Positions 33,441-41,739 of a stretch of DNA of 44,610 nucleotides are shown here, in pieces. Source of the DNA: Fimbriiglobus sp. (GTDB taxonomy: Bacteria; Planctomycetota; Planctomycetia; Gemmatales; Gemmataceae); NCBI GenBank assembly GCA_022841795.1, contig JALHQU010000033.1, positions 1 through 44,610 on the forward strand, given 5' to 3'. The notes under the pieces were generated by a model, which saw nothing but the letters and a program-made list of their open reading frames with translations, was not told the DNA's origin and ran no database searches. The stretch's first letter is position 1; the number at the start of each line of letters is the position of its first letter. The translations under genes were made by a program, and so were the position numbers.

Positions 33441-34478
33441 ATGCACCGCTCCATGAGCCGCACCGCCCGCAGCACGAAGGAGGACAACGTGTCCTCGGAT
33501 GAATCCTCTCTGACGCCCGCCGCCGACACCGGCGGCGGCGAGTCGCCCGGCCTGACGGCGGACGACCGGAAGAACTTGGCCGCCTTGGAAGCCAAGCTGC
33601 AAATGGTCCGCGACATGACGCACAGTGTGGCCTCCCGACTGAGCACCGCGTTCTACCTGTACGGCCCCGGCGGGTGCGGCAAGAGCTACGCGGTGCTGGA
33701 GGAACTGCACCGGCTGAAAACGCCGTACCGGCTGTACAACAGTCGCATGACCGGGCGGGGCCTGTTCAACGCCCTCGAAGCGTACCCCGACGGCATCCAC
33801 CTGCTTGAAGACATGGAGCAACTGGTCCACGACGCCGGGGCAAGGGGGGTACTGCGGAGTGCCCTGTGGGGTCAGACGGGGACGAACGTGCGGCTGCCGC
33901 AGGAGCGACTGGTCACGTGGACCACGTACCGGACCGAGCACCAGTTCGTGTTCACCGGCGGCATCATCATGACCGCCAACCGGCCGCTCCCGGCCGTGCC
34001 CGAACTGGACGCCGTGAAGACGCGGATCGGCTACATGCACTTGGCCGTCGGCGACGACGAGCTGATCGCCCTCATGCGGAAGGTGTCCCTCGGCGGGTTC
34101 CGCGTCAACGGCGTGGCGGCGAGTCCGGCCGAGTGCCGCGAGGTGTGCGACCACCTGGTCGAACAGGCCCGCGGGCTCCACCGCCAGATGGACATGCGGA
34201 CGCTCATCAACGCCTTCAAGGACTACCTGCAATGGCGGGAGTGCCAGAGCGGGTGCCACTGGCGGGACATGGTGGCCACCCGGCTGAAGGAGCGGCCGAT
34301 CGGCGTCGAGGAGGTGCGGACGTTCCAGCAGCGGGCGAGTCAGAAGCAGGAGGAGTTGGAAGTCGCCCGCGAGGTCGCCCACATCCCGAACCGGCACGAG
34401 CGGTTCCGCGTGTGGAAGGAGAAGACCGGCAAGAGCGAACCGACGCTGTACCGCCGTCTGGAGGAACTCGGGCTGTAG
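33441..34478 (+). CDS. P-loop AAA ATPase of the element
   Basis: 345 residues. Walker A is GPGGCGKS (75-82) and Walker B is HLLEDME (about 120-126). Sensor-like GGIIMTANRPLPAV and a helical lid follow. The C-terminus has a helix-turn-helix-like end (TGKSEPTLYRRLEELGL). It resembles ATPases that load replication proteins or handle plasmids, but I cannot name the family. ATG 33441 has GGAGGGCG directly upstream. Divergent from the repressor gene, it is a likely target of that regulator. Confidence 0.7.
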   Translation: MHRSMSRTARSTKEDNVSSDESSLTPAADTGGGESPGLTADDRKNLAALEAKLQMVRDMTHSVASRLSTAFYLYGPGGCGKSYAVLEELHRLKTPYRLYNSRMTGRGLFNALEAYPDGIHLLEDMEQLVHDAGARGVLRSALWGQTGTNVRLPQERLVTWTTYRTEHQFVFTGGIIMTANRPLPAVPELDAVKTRIGYMHLAVGDDELIALMRKVSLGGFRVNGVAASPAECREVCDHLVEQARGLHRQMDMRTLINAFKDYLQWRECQSGCHWRDMVATRLKERPIGVEEVRTFQQRASQKQEELEVAREVAHIPNRHERFRVWKEKTGKSEPTLYRRLEELGL

Positions 34479-34488
34479 TCGCTCTCAA

Positions 34489-34503
34489 ATTCTCACTGAG
34501 AAT
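34489..34503. promoter_or_regulatory. Short palindrome
   Basis: ATTCTCA-C-TGAGAAT is a perfect 7-bp palindrome, 10 bases after the ATPase stop, flanked by CTC and GAG that extend the symmetry. It may be a binding site controlling the following genes. Confidence 0.4.
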
Positions 34504-34519
34504 CTGAGAAAATGAAAAC

Positions 34520-34548
34520 GCCCCGGCGGGCACGGTTGTCGCCGGGGC
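34520..34548 (-). terminator. Hairpin followed by T-run (minus direction)
   Basis: GCCCCGGCG (34520-34528) and CGCCGGGGC (34540-34548) pair around 11 bases. Read leftward the stem is followed by GTTTTC and ATTTT, like an intrinsic terminator. No leftward gene obviously needs it except read-through from the integrase. Confidence 0.45.
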
Positions 34549-34603
34549 TGATCGTCGTCTCCGACACACTCGAACTGTTGGAGCTGGTATCGGGGGCTGA
34601 ACG

Positions 34604-35437
34604 ATGGCCACGAACGAACTGTCGAATTTCGACCGCGACCTGTGCGACTATATCCTGGGGCAGATCCGACCGCACCTACGCACCTATACGGTGAAGCCGC
34701 ACGGGCTCACCGAACTCGACTACGACACCTTCCACCGGCTCGACTTGACGAAATGGCTCGGGCGTGTGGTGTCCCGTTTGCCCACATCACTGGCCGATCA
34801 CATTTGGGCGGGCGTACACGGTAAGCCCGTCGTGCGATCCCTCACCGACGCCGAGTTAAACGCCCTCGTATTCGCCCTCTCGGATTCGCCGCTACGGTGC
34901 GAGGCCGAGGCCGTTTGGGTGTCGTTCGACGGTCTGCACCGCCGGGCGGTCGAGTGCGTGCCACAGGTGCGAGCAACGTGGACGCAACAAACCGCCGAAG
35001 AGTGGTCGAAGGACTCGGCGGCGTTCGGCGTGCGACTGTGTGAAGCCGACCTGCCGCTCTCCGGCGGAATCGCCATCGTGCACGAGTGGCTCCTTTGCGT
35101 TCGCCGCCTGACGCGGGGACCTGCAACGGCACGCGGGGAGAACAAACTGTCCGCACCGGAACCGACGGGTGCAACCGTCTGCGGGTGGCGGGAGGCGATG
35201 CGGGTGACCGGGCTGAAGAAGACGAAGTTGTACGAACTGTTCCGCGACGGCCGGCTCAAGGGGTACAAGGACGGCGGGATGATCCGCTTCTACCGGACCG
35301 GCCTCGTGAGCTACATGAAGGAGCGGGAGAACGTCGTTGCCCCGTCGACCGCACCCGCCCCGCCCCGAAAGCCGCGAGCCCAGACGCCCGCGGCGGGCAC
35401 CCGGTTCAAGTTCCTGTCGGCTTCCGGCTCTTGTTGA
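34604..35437 (+). CDS. Excisionase-like helix-turn-helix protein
   Basis: 277 residues. The C-terminal part has a MerR/AlpA-type excisionase motif: WREAMRVTGLKKTKLYELFR, then DGRLKGYKDGGMIRFYRTGLVSYMKE. This is how small Xis proteins recognise DNA. The N-terminal ~180 residues are a mixed fold I do not recognise, so the protein is larger than typical excisionases. It runs convergent to the integrase, their 3' ends overlapping by about 30 bases. Its place beside the integrase suggests control of excision. Confidence 0.65.
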   Translation: MATNELSNFDRDLCDYILGQIRPHLRTYTVKPHGLTELDYDTFHRLDLTKWLGRVVSRLPTSLADHIWAGVHGKPVVRSLTDAELNALVFALSDSPLRCEAEAVWVSFDGLHRRAVECVPQVRATWTQQTAEEWSKDSAAFGVRLCEADLPLSGGIAIVHEWLLCVRRLTRGPATARGENKLSAPEPTGATVCGWREAMRVTGLKKTKLYELFRDGRLKGYKDGGMIRFYRTGLVSYMKERENVVAPSTAPAPPRKPRAQTPAAGTRFKFLSASGSC

Positions 35438-36527
35438 GCAGGTCACGGAGCCGGTTCACCTTGGCGGCCACGTGCGAGTAGTTCTTGTGGATGACGCCGG
35501 GGGTGTTCCCGAGGATGGCCGCAACGTCGGTGTCGGTGTGCCCGGCTTCGAGAAGAGCGGTGGCCCGCGTGTGCCGGCACGAGTACGCGGTGAACCGCCC
35601 CTGCAACCCGGCCCGTTTGGCGTAGTGCAGTACCGTGTTGGCCAACCGCACGTCGGTCCACGGAAGGTCGGTGGGGGTTCGGAAGATCGGCCCTACCGGG
35701 TTCGCGGCAATCAGCCGCGTGACGATGTCGCGGGCCGCGTCCGTGAGCGGCACGACGAGCGGGCGGCCGGTCGACTTGAACGTCTTGTGCACCGCTGCCC
35801 CCGGCTCCGTGTTCCAGTCGGCGAACAGCAGTGCGTTGCCGTCCTCGGTCAAGTTGGCGGCTGTCGCCCGCGTCAGGTTCACCGGACGGGTGCCCGTCTC
35901 CCACGCGACGGTCAGGATGTCCCGCACCGCCGCCGACTTCACCAGCCGGAGCAACCCGGCGAACTCGTCCTCGCTCACCACCACCTCGGCCGACCGCTTC
36001 CGCATGGTCGGCAGCGGCATGCCGTCGAGCGGGTTCTTGGGGATGATCGCCCCGCCCTTGCCGGGGGCGGCGGCCCAGCGGAACGCCGCTTTGAACGCCC
36101 CGCCGGACAGGTTGCGTGTGGAGTTCCCCCACTTCGGGTGGGACAGCCGCCACCAGTCGTGCACGTGTGCCGGCCGCAGATCGCGGACGAGCAACTTGGG
36201 GTAGCGGGCGAGGAACGACCGGAAGAAGCCGGTGTAGGTGGCGAGGGTCTTCGGCGACACCTCCCGCCGCTCCATGTCTTGGAGGAACAACTCCAAGATG
36301 GTCCGCACCTCGTTGTCGGCCCCGGTGTCCGGCACCGCCGCCAACACCACCATCTCGTGCCACGCCCGCTCGGCGGCCGTGCGGCTACCCGCACCACGGA
36401 TGGGGTGCCCTTTGGCATCGACCAGCGGCTGCTTCTTGCCGTCGATGGTCACGAACCACTGATCGCGTCCGGCACGGTACCACGGTCGGCCCCGTTCGCC
36501 CCGATCACGCTTCTGCTGCTTGGCCAC
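35406..36527 (-). CDS. Tyrosine site-specific integrase
   Basis: 373 residues from GTG 36527. An N-terminal SAM-like core-binding region (LELFLQDMERREVSPKTLATYTGFFRSFL) precedes a catalytic domain with Arg214 in ETGTRPVN, YSCRHTRATALLEAGH with Arg318 and His319, and the probable nucleophile Tyr350 in VIHKNYSHV. The first histidine of the H-x-x-R box is Tyr315, a known variant. It lies about 110 bases from the tRNA fragment at 36639, which is the expected att arrangement. It inserts and excises the element. Confidence 0.9.
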   Translation of the reverse strand: MAKQQKRDRGERGRPWYRAGRDQWFVTIDGKKQPLVDAKGHPIRGAGSRTAAERAWHEMVVLAAVPDTGADNEVRTILELFLQDMERREVSPKTLATYTGFFRSFLARYPKLLVRDLRPAHVHDWWRLSHPKWGNSTRNLSGGAFKAAFRWAAAPGKGGAIIPKNPLDGMPLPTMRKRSAEVVVSEDEFAGLLRLVKSAAVRDILTVAWETGTRPVNLTRATAANLTEDGNALLFADWNTEPGAAVHKTFKSTGRPLVVPLTDAARDIVTRLIAANPVGPIFRTPTDLPWTDVRLANTVLHYAKRAGLQGRFTAYSCRHTRATALLEAGHTDTDVAAILGNTPGVIHKNYSHVAAKVNRLRDLLNKSRKPTGT

Positions 36528-36638
36528 GCGTTGTCTCCGACACGGCTTTGGTGTCGGGGAATTATAGGTGCCATTTAGGTGCCATCACAACGGCATGCTG
36601 GCTCGAAATGGCTTAATTTCTAGGCGAAAATCGACTGG

Positions 36639-36679
36639 TCTTAAACTGGAGGTCGTAGGTTCAAATCCTACCGCCGCAA
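36639..36679 (+). tRNA. 3' fragment of a tRNA: att site of the integrated element
   Basis: The 3' half of a tRNA without its 5' half: anticodon-loop 3' part TCTTAA, stem ACTGG, variable loop AGGTC, T-arm GTAGG-TTCAAAT-CCTAC (36655-36671), acceptor strand CGCCGCA, discriminator A. Reading the loop as T-CTT-AA fits a CUU lysine anticodon. No partner for the 5' acceptor or for ACTGG lies upstream, so this is not a working tRNA. It is typical of an att site, where an element entered a tRNA gene and left its 3' part duplicated. The intact tRNA should be at the other end of the element and was not found in the window. Confidence 0.65.
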
Positions 36680-36685
36680 CTTAAA

Positions 36686-36714
36686 AACCCCCTGGGGAAA
36701 CCAGGGGGTTTTTT
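36686..36714 (+). terminator. Intrinsic terminator after the tRNA fragment
   Basis: A perfect stem, AACCCCCTGG with CCAGGGGGTT, GGAAA loop, followed by six T. It is the terminator of the original tRNA gene and supports this end as the native chromosomal side. Confidence 0.9.
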
Positions 36715-36910
36715 CTTTTCACTGGTTCCGCATTTTCCGCCTGTTCCGGGGTTTTAACTGCCACGCGACGTTCCACCCCTGACGGAAAAACTGTTCGCGA
36801 CCGCCTCCGAGCCTGACCCACGAGCGCGGCCCACCTCCCGTATATTGATGCTGCCACAGCGAGCGGGCGTCCGGGGTGTGCCGCCGCGCGGTTTCCTCAG
36901 AGGCCCGATC

Positions 36911-38269
36911 GTGGCAAAGCAGCCCAAGCACCCCGCCGGGTCGCCTGCCCGCGTCTACCCGCGGGATCTGCACTCGATCCTCAACCGCGAGTGGGACAGC
37001 ACGCCGTTCTTCTCGGGCTGGCCCGCCGTCGAGCTGCCGTCCAAGCCGGTGCTGGACCAGTTCCTCGACGTCTGCTACCACGCCAGCATGTTGACCGAGG
37101 AGGGGCGGCCGACCGTCTTCCGCATCACCCTCCTCGGCAGCGGTGCGCCGGTGTCCCCGCGCCATGGTGAAGAGCTACCTCCGGTCACGCGGTACACCTT
37201 CCCCCGACCGATCCCCTTCACCGAGATGGAACTCCGCCGGATCGCCCCGGTCGCCGACCCGCGACGGGTGCTGATCGCGGTCGAGTACGCCGGCGAGGGG
37301 GCAACCGCACGCCTACAGATCTACGGCCTGGTCGATATCGGCATGGCTCTGTGGGAGATGGCGCGCCACGAGCGGGTGATGGGGCACTCCTCACCGGAGG
37401 CGCTCGTGGTCTCGTCCACCCGGCCCGGCGAGCTGCACATCTCTCGCGGCGATCGGCCGGTACTCCGCCTGCGCGACGGGAAGATCGTAAGCCCGACCGA
37501 CAGCGTCCTGCACGGCGGGCCTGTCGCGGAGTTCTTCGCCCCGGCCGCGGACGTGTTCATCCGGAACGCCTGTCAGATCGCGGAGATCGACCAGGATCCC
37601 GACGAGGACGACGGGCTGCGGATGGCGCACCAGACCTTCGTCGAGTCGTTGCTACTGTACACCGCGGACCTGAAGCACGGCGGCACGCTCTTGTTCGTGC
37701 CGGAGGAGATGACGCACGACGACCCGCGGCTCCTGAGCCGGGTGTCGATCAAGTATGTGTTGCCCAGCGGCCGCCCGCGCGACGCCCTGGTCTCGGCCAT
37801 GGCGGCGCGACTCCAGCATAACGCCGCTTACGATCGGCTACAGGCGCGCCGGACGCTGAAGGGCGAAAACCTTCAGGAGATGGAGGCGCTGGGCAACCGC
37901 CAGCAGGAGTGCGAGGACGCGGTGAGGGATGCTGCGCGCTTCATCGCGTCACTGAGTGCCGTGGACGGGGCTGTGGTGCTGACCGACACGCTGCGGATCA
38001 TCGGGTTCGGCGCCGAGGTCATTGCGGCCTCCCCCGCGACGGACACGGTCCATGTGGCGCAGACGGTGGAGGGCGACGAGTCGCGGCCGGTACCGTTCAC
38101 GGAGTTCGGCACGCGGCACCGTTCGGCCTACAGGTTCGCTGCAGGCATGGACAACTCGGTCGCGTTCGTGCTGTCGCAAGACGGCGGAATTAAGGCGGTC
38201 CGGCAGGTCGGTCCGAGGTTGCTCATGTGGCCGTTCTTTAAGATTGGCTTCGTCACCGCGTTGTCGTGA
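36911..38269 (+). CDS. DACNV-type protein with diadenylate-cyclase-like C-terminal domain
   Basis: 452 residues from GTG 36911; the frame is open upstream. The N-terminal ~230 residues include an RLQIYGLVDIG motif and a strand-rich core, matching a putative sensor region. The C-terminal ~110 resemble the DisA/CdaA DAC domain: DGAVVLTDTLRIIGFGAEV (DGA at 352-354) and TRHRSAYRFA (RHR at 402-404), the two catalytic motifs of cyclic di-AMP synthesis. DACNV proteins are regarded as putative sensors or nucleotide-binding proteins. Retention of both motifs leaves catalysis possible. It lies just outside the att site, so it is probably resident. Confidence 0.7.
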   Translation: MAKQPKHPAGSPARVYPRDLHSILNREWDSTPFFSGWPAVELPSKPVLDQFLDVCYHASMLTEEGRPTVFRITLLGSGAPVSPRHGEELPPVTRYTFPRPIPFTEMELRRIAPVADPRRVLIAVEYAGEGATARLQIYGLVDIGMALWEMARHERVMGHSSPEALVVSSTRPGELHISRGDRPVLRLRDGKIVSPTDSVLHGGPVAEFFAPAADVFIRNACQIAEIDQDPDEDDGLRMAHQTFVESLLLYTADLKHGGTLLFVPEEMTHDDPRLLSRVSIKYVLPSGRPRDALVSAMAARLQHNAAYDRLQARRTLKGENLQEMEALGNRQQECEDAVRDAARFIASLSAVDGAVVLTDTLRIIGFGAEVIAASPATDTVHVAQTVEGDESRPVPFTEFGTRHRSAYRFAAGMDNSVAFVLSQDGGIKAVRQVGPRLLMWPFFKIGFVTALS

Positions 38270-38375
38270 CCGTGCCCGCCCTGTCCGCGGCTGCCCGTCG
38301 CCGTCGCTTCGCCCCGGAGTATGGGGGCTCAAGTGCCGCCACCCGGCATGGATACCGGTAAACCGCCGCAGCATA

Positions 38376-38404
38376 AAAGACCCCAAAACGTTCCAGGGGT
38401 CTTT
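38376..38404. terminator. Bidirectional intrinsic terminator
   Basis: AAAGACCCC (38376-38384) pairs with GGGGTCTTT (38396-38404), loop 11 bases. T-rich sequence flanks both sides, so it can stop the DACNV gene and the converging AI-2E-type gene. Confidence 0.8.
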
Positions 38405-38420
38405 GCTTTGGTATCAGCCA

Positions 38421-39626
38421 TCACGCGGTCGGTGTGGTGGCGTCGGCTGTCGGGCGGGGGGCGGGTTTGGCCGCCTCGCCGTTCACGCTTCCACTCCCCG
38501 CCGGTTGGTTCATCACCGACAACTTCACCACGTCCTCGCTGTTCGCCGGCTCCGACCCCATCAGGTGGCCGAACGCCTCCCACCCCGGCACCTGCAGGCA
38601 GATGGCCTTGATGGCGGCCATCAGCGGCATGGCCAGGAACAGACCGGCGGTGCCCCACACAAGGTACCAGAACAGGCACGAGATGAGCACGGTGGTGGCG
38701 TTCAGGTCCATCCCCCGGCCCATCACCCACGGCACGATGATGTACCCCTCCACCGTCACCACGATCACGTAGAAGACCAGCAGGCCGAACGCCACCAGCG
38801 GGTCCACGTTCAAGAGCGCGTCCAGCGTCGGCATCACCCCGGCGGCGATGGTGCCCAGGTACGGGATGTAGCACAAGATGACGGTGAGCAGCGCCCACAG
38901 CACCGGCTGCTTCAGCCCGCACACCCGGTACACCGCCCCGAGCAGCACCCCCAGCCCGATGTTCACGATGGTCCGCCACACCAGGTAGTTCCGCACGCTC
39001 TCGGCCATCTCCCGGAACGCCGCCGACACCTGCCGCTGCACGTCCGCCGCCGGGCCGAAGATGGCGCGGATCTTGTCCGCCAGCATCTGCCCCTCGACCA
39101 GCAGGAACAGCAGGATGAACAGCACCAGCACCGCCTCGGTGAGCAGCCCCAGCCCCTGCCCGGACAGAGACAGCAGCAGGTTGGTGATCTGCTCCCCCTG
39201 GAAGAACTTCTTCAGCTCCAGGTACACCCCGGACTGGTTCGGGTCCTTCGGCAGCACCTGCTCGGCGCCGAACGGCAGGGCGCGGTCGAACTGGCCGCGG
39301 AGCCGCTGGTAGAACGCGGTCATGCTCCCTTCGTCGTTCGGGTTCGGCAGGTCGTTCAGGATTTGGGGGACGGACAGGGCGACGACGGCCACCATCAGCA
39401 GCACCACCAGCACCAGCAGCCCGATGACCAGCGAGCAGGCGACGAACCACGGCATCTGGATGCGGCGGTGCAGCCCGCTGGCCGCCGGCCACAGGATGGC
39501 CGCCAGCAGCCCGGCGATGGTGAGCGGGATGAAGATCGACCGCCCCAGGTACAGGGCGACGCTCAGCCCGAGGGCGGCGAGCACGTTCAGCCCGTACCGG
39601 GTGGCGGTCGTCAGGTTCAGGTTCAT
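38421..39626 (-). CDS. AI-2E/PerM family membrane transporter
   Basis: 401 residues from ATG 39626. It has about eight membrane helices: LGLSVALYLGRSIFIPLTIAG, VACSLVIGLLVLVVLLMVAV, LLTEAVLVLFILLFLLVEGQ, then the family block WRTIVNIGLGVLLGAVYRVCGL, ALLTVILCYIPYLGTIAAGV and VEGYIIVPWVMGRGMDLNAT. This is the TqsA/PerM-type permease architecture, including the PYLGTI...P motif. The C-terminal ~50 residues are soluble. The substrate is uncertain; the autoinducer-2 label is historical for the family. Tandem GTTCCAG repeats lie just upstream of the start. Confidence 0.85.
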   Translation of the reverse strand: MNLNLTTATRYGLNVLAALGLSVALYLGRSIFIPLTIAGLLAAILWPAASGLHRRIQMPWFVACSLVIGLLVLVVLLMVAVVALSVPQILNDLPNPNDEGSMTAFYQRLRGQFDRALPFGAEQVLPKDPNQSGVYLELKKFFQGEQITNLLLSLSGQGLGLLTEAVLVLFILLFLLVEGQMLADKIRAIFGPAADVQRQVSAAFREMAESVRNYLVWRTIVNIGLGVLLGAVYRVCGLKQPVLWALLTVILCYIPYLGTIAAGVMPTLDALLNVDPLVAFGLLVFYVIVVTVEGYIIVPWVMGRGMDLNATTVLISCLFWYLVWGTAGLFLAMPLMAAIKAICLQVPGWEAFGHLMGSEPANSEDVVKLSVMNQPAGSGSVNGEAAKPAPRPTADATTPTA

Positions 39627-39635
39627 GGACGGGAA

Positions 39636-39670
39636 GTTCCAGGTTCCAGGTTCCAGGTTCCAAGTTCCGA
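39636..39670. repeat. Five tandem 7-bp repeats (GTTCCAG)
   Basis: GTTCCAG three times, then GTTCCAA and GTTCCGA, between the start of the AI-2E-type gene and its upstream region. Spacing is exactly 7 bases. It may be a simple repeat able to change length and hence promoter or RBS spacing. Confidence 0.75.
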
Positions 39671-39755
39671 ACGGCGAACCGAACCTGCAAGCTCCTGCGA
39701 ACACAGTATGGCGTGAAACGGCGCGTGGCTCAACTTGGAACCCGGAAGTTACCCG

Positions 39756-40631
39756 TCAGCCGTCGAGCTGCTCGCACGCGATCACGGTGTTCTCCAGCAG
39801 CATGGCGATGGTCATCGGCCCGACCCCGCCGGGCACCGGGGTCATGGCCCCGGCCACCGCCCACACCCCGGCGTCCACGTCCCCGCACAGCTTGCCGTCC
39901 ACCGTGTTCATGCCCACGTCGATCACCACCGCCCCCGGTTTCACCATGTCCGCGGTGACCAGCTTCGGCACCCCGACCGCCGCCACCAGGATGTCCGCCC
40001 GCCGGCACACCGCCGCCAGATCCGCGGTGCGGGTGTGGGCCACCGTCACGGTGGCGTCGCCCCCGGCCGGGTTCGCCACCGTCTTCTTCTGCATCAGCAT
40101 GAGCGCGAGCGGCTTGCCCACGATGTTGCTCCGCCCGACGATTACTACCTCCTTGCCGGCCGTGTCGATGCCGTTGTGCCGGAGCAGTTGCACGCACCCG
40201 TGCGGGGTACACGGGTAGAACCGCGGGTGCCCGGCCGCCAGCAGGCCGACGTTCTCCGGGTGGAACGTGTCCACGTCCACCGTTGGGTCGATGGCGTCGA
40301 TCACCGCCTTCTCGTCGATGTGCGGCGGGAGCGGGAGTTGCACAAGGATGCCGTGGACCTGCGGGTCGGCGTTCAGCCCGGCGATCAGGTCGAGCAGCGC
40401 CCGCTGGGGCACGTCCGCCGGCCGTTCGTGCAGCCAACTGCGGATGCCGGCCAGTTCGCACGCCTTCTGCTTGTTCCGCACATACACCCGGCTGGCCGGG
40501 TTGTCGCCGACCAGCACGACGGCCAGGCCGGGCGGCGTGCGGCCGGCGGCGGTGCGGGCCGCCACGCGGGCGGCCAGGGCGGTGCGGAGGGTGTCGGCCA
40601 GGGCTTTGCCGTCGAGGCGCTTGGCGGTCAT
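39756..40631 (-). CDS. folD: FolD: methylenetetrahydrofolate dehydrogenase/cyclohydrolase
   Basis: 291 residues, the usual length. It interconverts 5,10-methylene-THF and 10-formyl-THF with NADP in one-carbon metabolism. Motifs present: SRVYVRNKQKACE (Tyr50 and catalytic Lys54), GILVQLPLPPHI, PCTPHGCVQLL, VVIVGRSNIVGKPLALML (Rossmann loop) and the C-terminal TPVPGGVGPMTIAMLLENT. All key residues are intact. It is separated from the sirtuin gene by a long inverted repeat. Resident metabolic gene. Confidence 0.97.
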   Translation of the reverse strand: MTAKRLDGKALADTLRTALAARVAARTAAGRTPPGLAVVLVGDNPASRVYVRNKQKACELAGIRSWLHERPADVPQRALLDLIAGLNADPQVHGILVQLPLPPHIDEKAVIDAIDPTVDVDTFHPENVGLLAAGHPRFYPCTPHGCVQLLRHNGIDTAGKEVVIVGRSNIVGKPLALMLMQKKTVANPAGGDATVTVAHTRTADLAAVCRRADILVAAVGVPKLVTADMVKPGAVVIDVGMNTVDGKLCGDVDAGVWAVAGAMTPVPGGVGPMTIAMLLENTVIACEQLDG

Positions 40632-40649
40632 CACAGGTCCCGAAGATGG

Positions 40650-40740
40650 AACCACAGAGGCACAGAGACACAGAGAAGACATGAGGGCAGATCTGAAAAC
40701 ACCTCCTCCGTCTTCTCTGTGTCTCTGTGCCTCTGTGGTT
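40650..40740. repeat. Perfect 31-bp inverted repeat between folD and cobB
   Basis: The arm 40650-40680 (built on CACAGAGGCACAGAGACACA) is the exact reverse complement of 40710-40740, with a 29-base spacer. It resembles extragenic palindromes seen in many bacterial genomes. Its right arm overlaps the first two bases of the sirtuin gene's stop triplet. It may act as a terminator or as a REP/MITE-type mobile element. Confidence 0.85.
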
Positions 40741-41506
40741 AATTGATCCCCATTCTTTCTAGCAGCTTCGGCAGCGTCACCCCGGACGGGCCGTACAGCC
40801 CGACATCCGCCTGCTCGCTCGCGCTCGTGCGGGTCAGGTTGCACTCGATCACCGTCGCGCCGAGGCTTTTCGTCCGCTTGGCGATCGGGATCAGGCTGGC
40901 CGCCGGGTACACCACCGCCGACGTGCCGACCACCAGCAGCACGTCGCACTCGCCCGCCGCTTCCATCGCGCTCATCCACACGTCCTCCGGCAACGCCTCG
41001 TGGAACCACACGATGGCCGGCCGCAGGAACCCGCCGCAGTGCGGGCAGAGGGGCCGGTCGCCGAGCGGCTCCAGCCCGCGGTCCTCCACCACCTCGCAGT
41101 TCAGGCACCGCGTCCGCCGCAGGCTGCCGTGGACCTCCAGCACGTTCTTGTTCCCGGCAGTCTGGTGCAGCCCGTCCACGTTCTGCGTGGCCAGGGTGAA
41201 CCCGTCGGCGTACCGCTCCTCCAGCTTGGCCAGCGCGACGTGCCCGGGGTTCGGCCGCACCTTCGCCACGTTCTCCCGCCGGCCGTTGTAGAACCGCCAC
41301 ACCAGCGCCGGGTCGCGGTCGAACCCCATCGGCGTCGCCACGTCCTCGATGCGGTGGCCTTCCCACAGCCCGTCGGACGCGCGGAACGTCGGCACCCCGC
41401 TCTCAGCGGACACGCCGGCCCCGGTGAGCACCGCCACCTTCGTCGCCCACTTCAGGCTCTCGGCGGCGCGGGCCAGTTCGGCGTCCAGGTCGTAGTCGTT
41501 GGGCAT
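40739..41506 (-). CDS. cobB: Sir2-family NAD-dependent protein deacylase (CobB type)
   Basis: 255 residues. It removes acyl groups from lysines using NAD. Motifs: GAGVSAESGVPTFR (29-42, NAD binding), TQNVDGLHQ (107-115), catalytic His126 in VHGSL, a zinc site Cys134/137/154/157, and VGTSAVVYPAAS. Tyr73 and Arg76 (FYNGRR) match the Tyr-x-x-Arg pair of class III sirtuins, which favours desuccinylase or demalonylase activity as well as deacetylation. Length is normal. Start ATG 41506. Confidence 0.95.
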   Translation of the reverse strand: MPNDYDLDAELARAAESLKWATKVAVLTGAGVSAESGVPTFRASDGLWEGHRIEDVATPMGFDRDPALVWRFYNGRRENVAKVRPNPGHVALAKLEERYADGFTLATQNVDGLHQTAGNKNVLEVHGSLRRTRCLNCEVVEDRGLEPLGDRPLCPHCGGFLRPAIVWFHEALPEDVWMSAMEAAGECDVLLVVGTSAVVYPAASLIPIAKRTKSLGATVIECNLTRTSASEQADVGLYGPSGVTLPKLLERMGIN

Positions 41507-41541
41507 GGGGGAGGACTCCAGAGATACAGAGTACCATAGCG

Positions 41542-41655
41542 GACCCAGGGCTTCCGCCCTGGGCTACGGCCGGCGGTCCCTCCGGGACGCAAGAACCTCA
41601 ATTGCTTTCGCCGCGGAGCGGCCGTCGGATGTAGCCCAGGGCGGAAGCCCTGGGT
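41542..41655. repeat. 25-bp inverted repeat, each arm itself a hairpin
   Basis: The arm 41542-41566 (from ACCCAGGGC to GGGCTAC) is the exact reverse complement of 41631-41655, with a 64-base spacer. Each arm also contains CCCAGGGC...GCCCTGGG and can fold alone. This looks like a repeated, possibly non-autonomous mobile element. Both arms lie between the sirtuin start and the sigma-factor start. Confidence 0.8.
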
Positions 41656-41739
41656 GGTCGATCCCGATTTTACGCGACGCGCCACCCAACTTCCCGGCAA
41701 TACTGAAGACCCTGACCTGCTCCCCCGGAGCGACCGGCG

